A stretch of 64,000 bases of DNA, from NCBI RefSeq assembly GCF_018255755.1, contig NZ_CP073766.1, positions 5,764,501 through 5,828,500 on the forward strand, written 5' to 3'. Numbering within the stretch: the stretch's first letter is position 1; every line of letters starts with the position of its first letter. The notes beneath the pieces are model-generated. The model saw only the letters and a program-made list of their open reading frames with translations. It was not told the origin of the DNA and ran no database searches. The position numbers and the translations under genes are program-made. This DNA is from Chitinophaga sp. HK235 (GTDB lineage: Bacteria > Bacteroidota > Bacteroidia > Chitinophagales > Chitinophagaceae). This document shows, one piece after another, positions 1 to 8,159 of this stretch.

Positions 1-1277
1 TCGGCATCTTTTTCCACGCTTTCACCTTTGATGATGTAGGCGTTTTTAAGACGTACATGCAGACCGGGACCGAGACGGAAGAATTTTTTAGGTGGTTCTT
101 CCATGAAGTCTTCGCGCTCTATGTACAGGGTATTGCTGAAGTGGAGGGTACGGCTGCCGGCGGAAGGATCTTCCGGGTTGTTTTCGGCAGTCATTTCCTC
201 TACCTGCCCTTCGGGGTAGTTGGTGATCACCAGTTTCACCGGATCGAGTACGGCCATTACGCGGTTGGCTGTTCTGTTCAGTTCCTCGCGGATACAGAAT
301 TCCAGCAGACCTACGTCGATCATGTTATCGCGTTTCTGCACACCGATGCGTTCGCACAGGGCGCGGATGCTGGCGGCGGTATAGCCACGGCGGCGCAGGC
401 CACTGATAGTAGGCATACGGGGATCATCCCATCCGTTTACGTAGTTCTCTGCTACCAGCTGTTTCAGTTTTCGTTTGCTCATCACCGTATAGTTGAGGTT
501 CAGACGGGCAAACTCGTACTGGTGGCTGGGGAATATTTCCAGTTCCTTGATAAACCAGTCGTACAGCGGGCGGTGAGGGATGAACTCCAGTGTACAAACG
601 GAGTGAGTGATATTTTCGATGCTGTCACTCTGACCATGGGCGAAGTCATACATCGGGTAGATGCACCATTTATCGCCGGTACGGTGGTGATGGGCATGTT
701 TGATGCGGTACATGATAGGATCGCGCATGTGCATGTTGGGAGAATTCAGGTCTACCTTGGCCCGCAGGGTTTTTTCCCCGTCTTTGAATTCTCCTTTGCG
801 CATACGTTCAAACAAATCCAGGTTTTCCTCTACCGACCGGCTTCTGGCCGGGGTAGGTGTACCTGGAGTGGTAGGAGTGCCTTTGCTGGCAGCAATTTGC
901 TCAGAAGTAGCATCTTCCACATAAGCCAGTCCTTTTTTGATCAGTTGTACGGCAAATTCGTACATCTGGTCAAAATAGTCGGAGGCATACAGTTCCTTGT
1001 CCCACTCAAATCCCAGCCAGTGGATATCTTCCTTGATAGAGTCCACGTATTCAGTGTCCTCTGTAACAGGGTTGGTATCGTCGAAGCGGAGATTGGTTTT
1101 GCCGTTGTATTTCTGGGCCAGGCCGAAGTTCAGCACTATAGACTTGGCATGCCCTATATGGAGATAGCCATTGGGTTCGGGCGGAAAACGTGTCAGTACA
1201 CGTCCGTCATTGACGCCATTAGCAATGTCGTCTTCAATGATCTGTTCTATAAAGTTGAGTGACCTTTCTTCGCTCAT
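1..1277 (-). CDS. glnS: Glutaminyl-tRNA synthetase, N-terminal 425 codons (cut by window edge)
   Basis: This cytoplasmic class I synthetase charges tRNA-Gln with glutamine using ATP. The minus-strand reading starts at an ATG (1277-1275) as MSEERSLNFIEQ. The ATP-binding signature reads YLHIGHAKS with HIGH at residues 40-43. The second signature is VMSKRKL near residue 265. The segment RSVEENLDLFERMRKG is typical of GlnRS and not of GluRS. The family is about 550 residues, so the catalytic domain and part of the anticodon-binding barrels are present; the 3' end lies outside the window. It is divergent from the B12-domain gene, with 93 bp between them. The long plus-strand reading frame over this region is a shadow. 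Confidence 0.96.
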   Translation of the reverse strand, partial: MSEERSLNFIEQIIEDDIANGVNDGRVLTRFPPEPNGYLHIGHAKSIVLNFGLAQKYNGKTNLRFDDTNPVTEDTEYVDSIKEDIHWLGFEWDKELYASDYFDQMYEFAVQLIKKGLAYVEDATSEQIAASKGTPTTPGTPTPARSRSVEENLDLFERMRKGEFKDGEKTLRAKVDLNSPNMHMRDPIMYRIKHAHHHRTGDKWCIYPMYDFAHGQSDSIENITHSVCTLEFIPHRPLYDWFIKELEIFPSHQYEFARLNLNYTVMSKRKLKQLVAENYVNGWDDPRMPTISGLRRRGYTAASIRALCERIGVQKRDNMIDVGLLEFCIREELNRTANRVMAVLDPVKLVITNYPEGQVEEMTAENNPEDPSAGSRTLHFSNTLYIEREDFMEEPPKKFFRLGPGLHVRLKNAYIIKGESVEKDA

Positions 1278-1344
1278 AAGAAAAATTAAGTATGTCTGCA
1301 AAAATAGGAAAAATAGCGGTTAGCTTTTAGTTACGGCTAATCCT

Positions 1345-1352
1345 TATCTTTA
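1345..1352 (+). promoter_or_regulatory. Candidate Bacteroidota -7 element for the B12-domain gene
   Basis: TATCTTTA matches the Bacteroidota -7 consensus TAnnTTTG at 7 of 8 positions and lies 18 nt before the ATG at 1371. A weak -33 element (TTAG, 21 nt upstream) is present. This is an inference from spacing and consensus only. Confidence 0.4.
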
Positions 1353-1370
1353 CGACCTTAATTTTTAAGC

Positions 1371-1790
1371 ATGGTCAACCAGTTAAATCGTCCTGTTCGT
1401 GTATTGGTAGCCAAGGTAGGTCTTGATGGCCACGACCGCGGCGCCAAAGTGATCGCTGCCGCCCTCCGGGATGCCGGCATGGAAGTTATCTACACCGGCC
1501 TCAGACAAACCCCCGAAATGGTCGTTAACGCCGCCCTCCAGGAAGACGTAGACGCCATCGGCATCAGCATCCTCTCCGGTGCACATATGACGGTTTTTCC
1601 TAAAATAATAGCCCTCATGAAGGAAAAGGAAATGAACGACGTACTGCTCACCGGCGGCGGTATCATCCCCGATGCGGATATGCAGCAACTACAGGAAATG
1701 GGCGTCGGTAAACTGTTTCCCCCCGGTACGCATACCAAGGATATTTCCGATTATATCACCACCTGGGTGGCCTCCCACAGAAATTTTTAA
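1371..1790 (+). CDS. Stand-alone cobalamin-binding domain of methylmalonyl-CoA mutase type
   Basis: The 139-residue protein is a single B12-binding Rossmann domain. It shows the base-off cobalamin motif DGHDRG (His ligand near residue 21), then SILSGAH and LLTGGG, in the order found in the C-terminal domain of methylmalonyl-CoA mutase. No catalytic barrel is attached, so it probably works as a separate small subunit with a mutase large chain encoded elsewhere. A methylmalonyl-CoA epimerase gene at 19698 supports a methylmalonyl-CoA pathway in this genome. Another acyl-CoA mutase partner is possible; the substrate cannot be read from this domain alone. Confidence 0.88.
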   Translation: MVNQLNRPVRVLVAKVGLDGHDRGAKVIAAALRDAGMEVIYTGLRQTPEMVVNAALQEDVDAIGISILSGAHMTVFPKIIALMKEKEMNDVLLTGGGIIPDADMQQLQEMGVGKLFPPGTHTKDISDYITTWVASHRNF

Positions 1791-1881
1791 TTTTTTTTCC
1801 GGTGGGTCGTAACATTTCATATTGGCGGTCGTCTTCTTTTTGAAAATGTTACCAAATCTAAAAAACCACAACCGCCATTTT

Positions 1882-2682
1882 ATGAAATATAAGTTCTTCC
1901 CTGCCCTGCTGTTAGTACTGTTAAGCATCACAAGGACCTTTGCCCAGGAGACAACTGATTCTACTGCTAAAATCGATAGCAAATTCTCGATAAGTTTCGG
2001 GAAATACCCCAAAAAACGGGATAGGATATACGTAACCAGCTCCCTGTCAGGAATGTTATCCTTTGCTGATATGAAACAGAATGGAGAACACCTGCGTAAT
2101 ATTCCTCGTTTCAGCTTCATTTTCAACTATTCCACCACTTTTAATAAAGACTTCTCCCGGCATTTCGGGGTGTTTACCGGACTGGATTTCAAGAACATAG
2201 GTCTGATCTCCAAACCTACCGACTCCCTCAAGCTGAAACAACGTGTATACACACTCGGTATACCGGTAGGCTTTAAAATAGGGGATGTCACCGGCGGCTC
2301 TTTCTTTTTCTTTGCCGGCGCCGAAATCGATATGGCCTTCAACTACAAGGAAAAGCAGTTTGTGGATGGTAAAAAAGTACACAAATTCAATGAGTGGTTC
2401 AGCGACCGCACTCCCCTGCTGATGCCTTCTGTATTCGCAGGTTTCCGTATGCATCCGGGCTTTGCGCTGAAAGTGCAGTATTATCCGCAAAACTTCTTCA
2501 ACCGCGATTTCAGCTATGGCACTACCGGCAACAAAGTATACCCCTACCGCAACCTGGACGCCAACCTGGTATTTGTTACCTTCGGATATAGCTTCAACGG
2601 TGTGAACTATTTCAAAGTGAAGAAAAAAAGAAACTACATGAGAATGAAAAGCGGTAAGGCTGAAATTGAGGTGAACTATTAG
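1882..2682 (+). CDS. Outer-membrane beta-barrel protein, hypothetical
   Basis: I chose the ATG at 1882, not the in-frame one at 1822, because it places a clean signal peptide (MKYKFFPALLLVLLSITRTFA, cut before QET) at the N-terminus. The 266-residue protein has alternating aromatic and polar strands (for example FSFIFNYSTTF, GVFTGLDF, VFAGFRMHPGFALKVQYY, LVFVTFGYSF) expected of a small barrel of the PorT/OMP_b-brl type. The tail is strongly basic (VKKKRNYMRMKSGK). It is followed by a strong terminator, so it is probably monocistronic. Function unknown. Confidence 0.72.
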   Translation: MKYKFFPALLLVLLSITRTFAQETTDSTAKIDSKFSISFGKYPKKRDRIYVTSSLSGMLSFADMKQNGEHLRNIPRFSFIFNYSTTFNKDFSRHFGVFTGLDFKNIGLISKPTDSLKLKQRVYTLGIPVGFKIGDVTGGSFFFFAGAEIDMAFNYKEKQFVDGKKVHKFNEWFSDRTPLLMPSVFAGFRMHPGFALKVQYYPQNFFNRDFSYGTTGNKVYPYRNLDANLVFVTFGYSFNGVNYFKVKKKRNYMRMKSGKAEIEVNY

Positions 2683-2705
2683 TACGTAAAAACGTTATTC
2701 TATAT

Positions 2706-2746
2706 AAGTCCCGTAGCAGACATCGTTTGCTACGGGACTTTTTTTT
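2706..2746 (+). terminator. Rho-independent terminator
   Basis: A perfect 13-bp inverted repeat (AAGTCCCGTAGCA / TGCTACGGGACTT, 9-nt loop) is followed by eight T. It ends transcription of the barrel gene at 1882. Confidence 0.93.
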
Positions 2747-2788
2747 CGCCTTTATCAACCGTTTCAACCCCTATCAACCGTAATCCTT

Positions 2789-3532
2789 ATGCAGAAAAAC
2801 GTACTTCTTTTTGCCCCCTTGCTCCTATTTTTTCAAAGTGCACTGGCTCAGTTCGAAGTAGGCGTTACCGGAGGTTATGTGAACAATTACCTGCACACCA
2901 GTGCCGGTTACCGCGCTTTTACACAATACCATCAACGCAGTGGTTTTATGGCCGGACTGGTATTGCAATATCATTTTAATAACTGGCTGGCTGTCCAGAT
3001 AGAGCCCTCCTACATTCAGAAGAATTATGAACAACGCCGGGATCATTTTTTTGATGGGATTTACCAGATTAACAGCAACGGCTATCTGCAATTGCCCCTA
3101 ATGGCCCACTTCTCCTTTGGTGGAGAAAAACTCAAAGGTTTTGTCAATACCGGTGGTTATGCTGCCCGGTGGGTGACTGCCCGCGTCAAAGGGGCCATGG
3201 GCAATGTTTTTGATAATAGCCCCGACATACCGCCCAACCAGCAGCCATCGGGGTATTTTCAGTACAACCTGCTTTATCAATATGATCAGAAATATACCTT
3301 CGACAGCCGCCGCGATCGTCGTATGGAATGGGGCCTGGTAGCAGGTGGTGGAGTGGAATACCTGCTGCAGGAGAGTTGCCGGTTGTTTGTAGAAGCGCGG
3401 TACTATTACGGTTTGAGTGACCAGCAGAAAAATTATATGCTCGATCAGGTGCCCCGATACAACGATACCTACGTGATACAGGCCGGATGCCTGTTGAATC
3501 TCGGCAGCCTTTTCGGAGGATATGCTGAATAA
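2789..3532 (+). CDS. PorT-family outer-membrane beta-barrel protein
   Basis: A signal peptide (MQKNVLLFAPLLLFFQSALAQ) is followed by FEVGVTGGYVNNYL, the usual opening strand of porin-like barrels in this phylum. Later strands such as LAVQIEPSYIQKNYEQ, WGLVAGGGVEYLL and LFVEARYYYGLSDQ support an 8- to 10-stranded barrel of 247 residues. It ends 28 bp before the S41 peptidase lipoprotein, so the two are probably co-transcribed and act at the outer membrane. The role is not known; proteins of this class include transport accessory factors and structural OMPs. Confidence 0.78.
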   Translation: MQKNVLLFAPLLLFFQSALAQFEVGVTGGYVNNYLHTSAGYRAFTQYHQRSGFMAGLVLQYHFNNWLAVQIEPSYIQKNYEQRRDHFFDGIYQINSNGYLQLPLMAHFSFGGEKLKGFVNTGGYAARWVTARVKGAMGNVFDNSPDIPPNQQPSGYFQYNLLYQYDQKYTFDSRRDRRMEWGLVAGGGVEYLLQESCRLFVEARYYYGLSDQQKNYMLDQVPRYNDTYVIQAGCLLNLGSLFGGYAE

Positions 3533-3560
3533 CCTGTTTTTTACCATTCATGTCAGCAAG

Positions 3561-4733
3561 ATGAAATCGCTCACACATTTTATTATACCCCTGGCCATAC
3601 TGGCCACCATGGCTTCCTGCCGGAAAGACCTGCCCCAGCTCAACGATCCGCAGAATTATGTCAGCGCCAATTTCAATGAAGTGTTCGACGCTTTCTGGAC
3701 AGGCATGAACAATAACTATGTTTTCTGGGATATCGATACGGTCAACTGGGACCAGATATACAAGACTTACAAACCGCTGTTTGCACAGCTGAATGTCAAC
3801 GACTCAAACGATGTACGTAAAGCCTATACGTATTTTAAGCAGATGACTGCCGGATTGGTAGACTCCCACTACACCCTGACATTCGCAGATACCTGGCTGG
3901 CTGATTCCGCCGCCGTGAACCCGGCCTTCCTCCGGAAGCTGGGTAGTCCCGGCTTTCATCCCCCTATCGACATCCGGCATTTTTATTATACTCTTCCGGC
4001 CAATTATCTGGACGCCGGCCAGCGGGGATTCACTAATACTTCGGATAGCAGCCAGTATGTAGCTGTTTCCGGAACTATCAATCAGAATATATTGTACTTT
4101 TTCTTCAGTGATTTTCAGCTGAAAACCTTATTCAATACAGATACTGCCAATGGCTTCAAAACGGTGGAGCAGTATTTTTTCGATAACCTGGCCACCAGAA
4201 CAGACCTGAAAGGGATTATTATAGATGTGCGGGGTAATCGGGGTGGGGCGCTGGAAGATCTGGATTTTTTGCTGGGGAAGATGATCACCCGGCCACAGTT
4301 TTTTGGATACACCCGTTCCAAGATGGGCAACGGTCGCCTGGACTATTCACCCTGGGCACTCGCCTATGTAAAGCCGCAGGCGGGCAGTAAAGCCATCACT
4401 ATCCCTATTGTGGTGCTGGCAGACGCCTGGTCGGTGAGTATGGCAGAAATAACCACCATGGCGGTGAAAACCTTTCCCAATGGGCATTTTGTAGGAGAAC
4501 GTACCTGGGGGGCCAATGGTCCGCTCACCGGCAATGTTTTTTATAATGGCGGACAGTTTACTACCGGCTGGCTTACACAGGTGTATACTTCTTCCCTGAT
4601 GTTTAAGTATAAAGATGGTAATATCTATGAGGGTAAAGGGTTTCCGCCAGATCTGGCCGTACCCTATGATCTGGCCAGTCTGAATGCAGGCCGTGATCCG
4701 CAACTCGAGGCTGCCGTAAGCCTGATTCATTAG
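3561..4733 (+). CDS. S41-family peptidase lipoprotein
   Basis: The start at 3561 gives a lipoprotein signal peptide ending in MASC (Cys20); the longer frame from 3522 would overlap the upstream gene. The 390-residue protein carries the S41 core: DVRGNRGG near residue 220, a serine-containing WSVSMAE near residue 290, and GERTWGANG about 25 residues later, where CtpA-type enzymes have a catalytic Lys. An early DSHY and a late YEGKGFPPD resemble the His and Glu of the tricorn-type triad, so I infer a Ser-His-Glu enzyme and not a Ser-Lys dyad. It is probably anchored in the outer membrane and pairs with the barrel gene before it. Substrate unknown. Confidence 0.85.
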   Translation: MKSLTHFIIPLAILATMASCRKDLPQLNDPQNYVSANFNEVFDAFWTGMNNNYVFWDIDTVNWDQIYKTYKPLFAQLNVNDSNDVRKAYTYFKQMTAGLVDSHYTLTFADTWLADSAAVNPAFLRKLGSPGFHPPIDIRHFYYTLPANYLDAGQRGFTNTSDSSQYVAVSGTINQNILYFFFSDFQLKTLFNTDTANGFKTVEQYFFDNLATRTDLKGIIIDVRGNRGGALEDLDFLLGKMITRPQFFGYTRSKMGNGRLDYSPWALAYVKPQAGSKAITIPIVVLADAWSVSMAEITTMAVKTFPNGHFVGERTWGANGPLTGNVFYNGGQFTTGWLTQVYTSSLMFKYKDGNIYEGKGFPPDLAVPYDLASLNAGRDPQLEAAVSLIH

Positions 4734-4777
4734 TTTTCAGATATTGCTTAATATTGATAAAATAAAAAAGAAGGCCC

Positions 4778-5554
4778 ATGTACCAGACATTAAGCACACA
4801 ATTAGAGAAAAATATTCAGATCATCACGATCAATCGCCCGGAAAAGATGAATGCTCTCAATCAGTTGATGATGGGAGAACTGGGACTGGCCATTGATGAG
4901 GTTTACCGTAATAAGAACATAAAAGGCGCGATCATTACTGGTGCGGGAGAAAAGGCTTTTGTGGCCGGTGCCGATATCAGTGAGTTTCTGACTCTTAGCC
5001 CCAAGCAGGGCGAAGAGCTGGCCAAAAGCGGGCATGTGGTATTTCAACGGATTGAATATTCTCCCAAGCCCATCATCGCTGCTGTAAATGGTTTTGCATT
5101 GGGTGGTGGTTGTGAGCTGGCGATGGCCTGCCATTTCCGTATAGCCAGTGAAAACGCCAGATTTGGCCAGCCGGAAGTGAATCTGGGACTTATTCCCGGG
5201 TATGGCGGTACTCAGCGGCTTACCCAGCTGATTGGTAAAGGAAAAGCCATCGAACTGATGATGACCGGTGACATGATCACCGCCCCTGAAGCGCTGGCCT
5301 GGGGACTGGTCAACCATGTGGTGAAGCTGGAAGAGCTGATGCCCAAGGCTATTTCCATCCTCGAAAAAATCCAGTCAAAAGCACCGCTGGCCGTTGCCCG
5401 CGTGGTAAAATGCGTGAACGCCGCTATAGATAAGGAACTCGATGGCTGGGAAACAGAAGTCAAAGAGTTTGCTGCCTGCTTTGCTACCAAAGACCTGCAG
5501 GAAGGCGCGGAAGCTTTTATTCAGAAAAGACAGGCGAATTTTAAAGGAGAATAA
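4778..5554 (+). CDS. Enoyl-CoA hydratase/isomerase family protein (crotonase)
   Basis: At 258 residues it is of normal crotonase length. The oxyanion-hole segments are visible as AFVAGADISEF and NGFALGGGCELAMACHFRIA, and both catalytic glutamates are present, in GGGCELAM and in GQPEVNLGLIPGYGGTQRL. It hydrates enoyl-CoA thioesters in beta-oxidation or short-chain acyl-CoA metabolism in the cytoplasm. The close match to short-chain hydratases suggests crotonyl-CoA-like substrates, but chain length cannot be fixed from sequence alone. The fumarase gene begins 54 bp downstream, apparently with its own -7 element. Confidence 0.92.
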   Translation: MYQTLSTQLEKNIQIITINRPEKMNALNQLMMGELGLAIDEVYRNKNIKGAIITGAGEKAFVAGADISEFLTLSPKQGEELAKSGHVVFQRIEYSPKPIIAAVNGFALGGGCELAMACHFRIASENARFGQPEVNLGLIPGYGGTQRLTQLIGKGKAIELMMTGDMITAPEALAWGLVNHVVKLEELMPKAISILEKIQSKAPLAVARVVKCVNAAIDKELDGWETEVKEFAACFATKDLQEGAEAFIQKRQANFKGE

Positions 5555-5574
5555 CGCAAAGGCGTGAGAATCCT

Positions 5575-5582
5575 TACTTTTG
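5575..5582 (+). promoter_or_regulatory. Candidate -7 element for fumC
   Basis: TACTTTTG matches TAnnTTTG exactly and lies 26 nt before the fumC ATG. No clear TTTG -33 element stands at the right spacing. Confidence 0.4.
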
Positions 5583-5608
5583 TCTCCTAATTCATAAAAG
5601 CTTAAGCC

Positions 5609-7009
5609 ATGGAATTTAGAATAGAGAAAGACACGATGGGTGAAGTACAGGTACCTGTAAATGCCTATTATGGTGCTCAAACACAGCGCTCCATTGAAAA
5701 TTTCAAGATCGCCCAGGACATCAACAAAATGCCGAAAGAAATCATCAAGGCATTTGCTTACCTGAAGAAAGCGGCGGCCCTGACCAACCTGGAAGCCGGC
5801 GTGCTCCCGAAAGAAAAATGTGATCTCATCGCTCAGGTATGTGATGAAATACTGGAAGGTAAACTGGACAACGAGTTTCCACTGGTAGTATGGCAAACAG
5901 GCTCCGGTACCCAGTCCAACATGAACGTGAATGAAGTTGTCGCTTACCGCGCCCACGTTATTCACGGTGGCAAGCTCACCGATAAAGACAAATTCGTTCA
6001 CCCGAACGACGACGTAAATAAATCTCAGTCTTCCAACGACACCTTCCCTACCGCCATGCACATCGCGGCGTATAAAATGCTGGTGGAAACAACTATCCCC
6101 GGTGTTAAAAAACTCCGTGATACCCTGGCTAAAAAAGCGGAAGCCTTTAAACACGTGGTGAAAATCGGCCGTACCCACTTCATGGACGCCACACCACTCA
6201 CCCTCGGACAGGAAATCAGCGGCTACGTAGCCCAGCTGGACCACGGTCTGAGAGCTATCAACAACTCACTCGCGCACCTGAGCGAACTGGCACTGGGCGG
6301 TACTGCAGTAGGTACTGGTATCAACACACCAAAAGGTTACTCTGAAAGCGTGGCTGGTAACATCGCCAAACTGACCGGACTGCCTTTTATCACCGCTCCC
6401 AACAAGTTCGAAGCACTGGCTGCCCACGACGCTATCGTAGAAGCCCACGGTGCCCTGAAAACGGTGGCTGTTAGCCTGATGAAAATCGCTAACGACGTGC
6501 GTATGCTCAGCTCCGGCCCTCGCGCTGGTATCGGTGAGATCCATATCCCTGACAACGAGCCAGGTTCTTCCATCATGCCAGGTAAAGTAAACCCCACCCA
6601 GTGTGAGGCCCTGACCATGATCGCTGCACAGGTAATGGGTAACGACGTAGCTATCTCCATAGGCGGCTCCAACGGCCACTTCGAGCTCAACGTATTCAAA
6701 CCGGTGATGATCTACAACTTCCTGCACTCTGCACGCCTGATCGGCGAAGGTTGTGTTAGCTTCAACGATAAATGTGCTGAAGGTATCGAACCCATCGAAG
6801 CCAATATCCGCAAACACGTGGAAAATTCCCTGATGCTAGTGACTGCACTCAATACCAAAATTGGTTATTACAAAGCCGCAGAAATCGCACAGAAAGCACA
6901 CAAGGAAGGTACCACACTGAAAGAAATGGCCGTGAAACTGGGTTACGTAACACCAGAACAATTCGATGAATGGGTAGTGCCCGGCAACATGGTAGGCGAG
7001 ATTAAATAA
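5609..7009 (+). CDS. fumC: Fumarate hydratase, class II
   Basis: The 466-residue enzyme interconverts fumarate and malate in the TCA cycle and needs no iron-sulfur cluster. Family signatures are clear: GSGTQSNMNVNEV, HPNDDVNKSQSSNDTFPTAMH, TPLTLGQEISGY and the SS-loop GSSIMPGKVNPTQCEAL that carries the catalytic serine. Length and motif order match bacterial FumC throughout. Codon use here is more regular than in neighbouring genes, consistent with high expression. It ends in a strong terminator. Confidence 0.97.
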   Translation: MEFRIEKDTMGEVQVPVNAYYGAQTQRSIENFKIAQDINKMPKEIIKAFAYLKKAAALTNLEAGVLPKEKCDLIAQVCDEILEGKLDNEFPLVVWQTGSGTQSNMNVNEVVAYRAHVIHGGKLTDKDKFVHPNDDVNKSQSSNDTFPTAMHIAAYKMLVETTIPGVKKLRDTLAKKAEAFKHVVKIGRTHFMDATPLTLGQEISGYVAQLDHGLRAINNSLAHLSELALGGTAVGTGINTPKGYSESVAGNIAKLTGLPFITAPNKFEALAAHDAIVEAHGALKTVAVSLMKIANDVRMLSSGPRAGIGEIHIPDNEPGSSIMPGKVNPTQCEALTMIAAQVMGNDVAISIGGSNGHFELNVFKPVMIYNFLHSARLIGEGCVSFNDKCAEGIEPIEANIRKHVENSLMLVTALNTKIGYYKAAEIAQKAHKEGTTLKEMAVKLGYVTPEQFDEWVVPGNMVGEIK

Positions 7010-7028
7010 AGCATACCGATTTTATTAT

Positions 7029-7075
7029 ATTACGGATTTGTGTGGTGTCAAAAGCCCGCAAATCCGTAATTTTTT
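7029..7075 (+). terminator. Rho-independent terminator of fumC
   Basis: A perfect 12-bp inverted repeat (ATTACGGATTTG / CAAATCCGTAAT, 18-nt loop) is followed by TTTTT. Confidence 0.88.
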
Positions 7076-7098
7076 AACCCAACTCATAACTAACGCTG

Positions 7099-8085
7099 AT
7101 GGATATACTTTTTTTTAGTGCACAGCCATACGATATCACCTATTTTAACCAGGCTAATCAACAGAATACTCACCACTTCCGGTTTCTGGAATATCCCCTG
7201 AATGAAGATAATACTGCCCTCATCAAGGATGAAAAGGCTGTATGTGTATTTGTAAATGATAAAGTAGACGCTGCCGTTGTTCACAAGTTGAAGGAGAAGG
7301 GAATAACGCTCATTGCCCTGCGTTGTGCAGGCTTTAATAACGTAGACCTGAAAGCGGCGGCAGAAGCAGGTATCAGCGTAGTACGTGTGCCGGCATATTC
7401 TCCTCATGCAGTGGCTGAACATGCAGTCACTCTCCTGCTGGCACTCAACCGGAAAATATATAAATCGTATAACCGTGTACGTGATAATAACTTTACACTC
7501 GCCGGTCTGGAAGGATTTGATGTATATGGGAAAACAGTCGGCGTAATTGGTACCGGCAATATCGGAGCGGTATTTTGCCGTATTATGCTGGGCTTTGGCT
7601 GTAAGGTGCTGGCCCACGACGTCGTACAGGATGCATCGCTGGTACAGGCTGGTGTTGCCTATGTTTCCCAGGAAAGTGTCCTGGCAGAATCAGACATTAT
7701 CTCCCTGCATTGCCCGCTTACTCCCGATACAAAACATCTGGTCAACGGGGATAGTATCAACAGTATGAAACGGGGCGTAACACTCATCAATACTAGCCGC
7801 GGTGGCCTGGTTGATACCAGGGCAGTAGTGGAGGCCCTGAAGAACGGCCATATCGGTGCTTTGGGAATAGATGTTTATGAGCAGGAAGAACAGCTGTTCT
7901 TTCAGAATTTCTCCGGCACCATCATCCAGGATGATGTACTGTCCAGGCTTACGACCTTCCCTAATGTACTGGTAACGTCCCATCAGGGATTTTTTACAAA
8001 AGAAGCATTAACACAGATTGCTGAAACAACACTGGCCAATATTTCGGGCTTCGAAAAAAATGAACCATTGAAAAATGCACTGTAA
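7099..8085 (+). CDS. 2-hydroxyacid dehydrogenase, D-lactate dehydrogenase type
   Basis: The 328-residue protein has the D-2-hydroxyacid dehydrogenase fold: N-terminal catalytic segment with LIALRCAGFNNVDL, then the NAD-binding core VGVIGTGNIGAVF. Catalytic Arg (NTSRGGLVD), Glu (DVYEQEEQLFF) and His (TSHQGFFTKEAL) are in their expected places. The FNNVDL and YEQEE segments resemble LdhA, so the likely reaction is NADH-dependent reduction of pyruvate to D-lactate. Related enzymes act on other 2-keto acids, so the substrate remains an inference. Confidence 0.88.
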   Translation: MDILFFSAQPYDITYFNQANQQNTHHFRFLEYPLNEDNTALIKDEKAVCVFVNDKVDAAVVHKLKEKGITLIALRCAGFNNVDLKAAAEAGISVVRVPAYSPHAVAEHAVTLLLALNRKIYKSYNRVRDNNFTLAGLEGFDVYGKTVGVIGTGNIGAVFCRIMLGFGCKVLAHDVVQDASLVQAGVAYVSQESVLAESDIISLHCPLTPDTKHLVNGDSINSMKRGVTLINTSRGGLVDTRAVVEALKNGHIGALGIDVYEQEEQLFFQNFSGTIIQDDVLSRLTTFPNVLVTSHQGFFTKEALTQIAETTLANISGFEKNEPLKNAL

Positions 8086-8104
8086 ACAATAACCTCCTTC
8101 ATAA

Positions 8105-8147
8105 AAGAGGGCTGACCAGGATAAAACCGGTCAGCCCTCTTTCGTTT
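8105..8147. terminator. Bidirectional terminator between converging genes
   Basis: A perfect 13-bp inverted repeat (AAGAGGGCTGACC / GGTCAGCCCTCTT) has T-rich flanks on both strands. It sits between the plus-strand dehydrogenase and the minus-strand TonB receptor and can serve both. Confidence 0.85.
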
Positions 8148-8159
8148 TATGGTCGATGA

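Noticed and set aside
57..1262. Plus-strand frame of 401 codons
   Set aside because: It is antisense to glnS, whose minus-strand reading carries HIGH and MSKR motifs; the plus reading has no recognisable domain.
1810..1851. GTAACATTT/AAATGTTAC inverted repeat before the first barrel gene
   Set aside because: A 9-bp A/T-rich match over 42 nt with no promoter or T run nearby is within chance for this composition.
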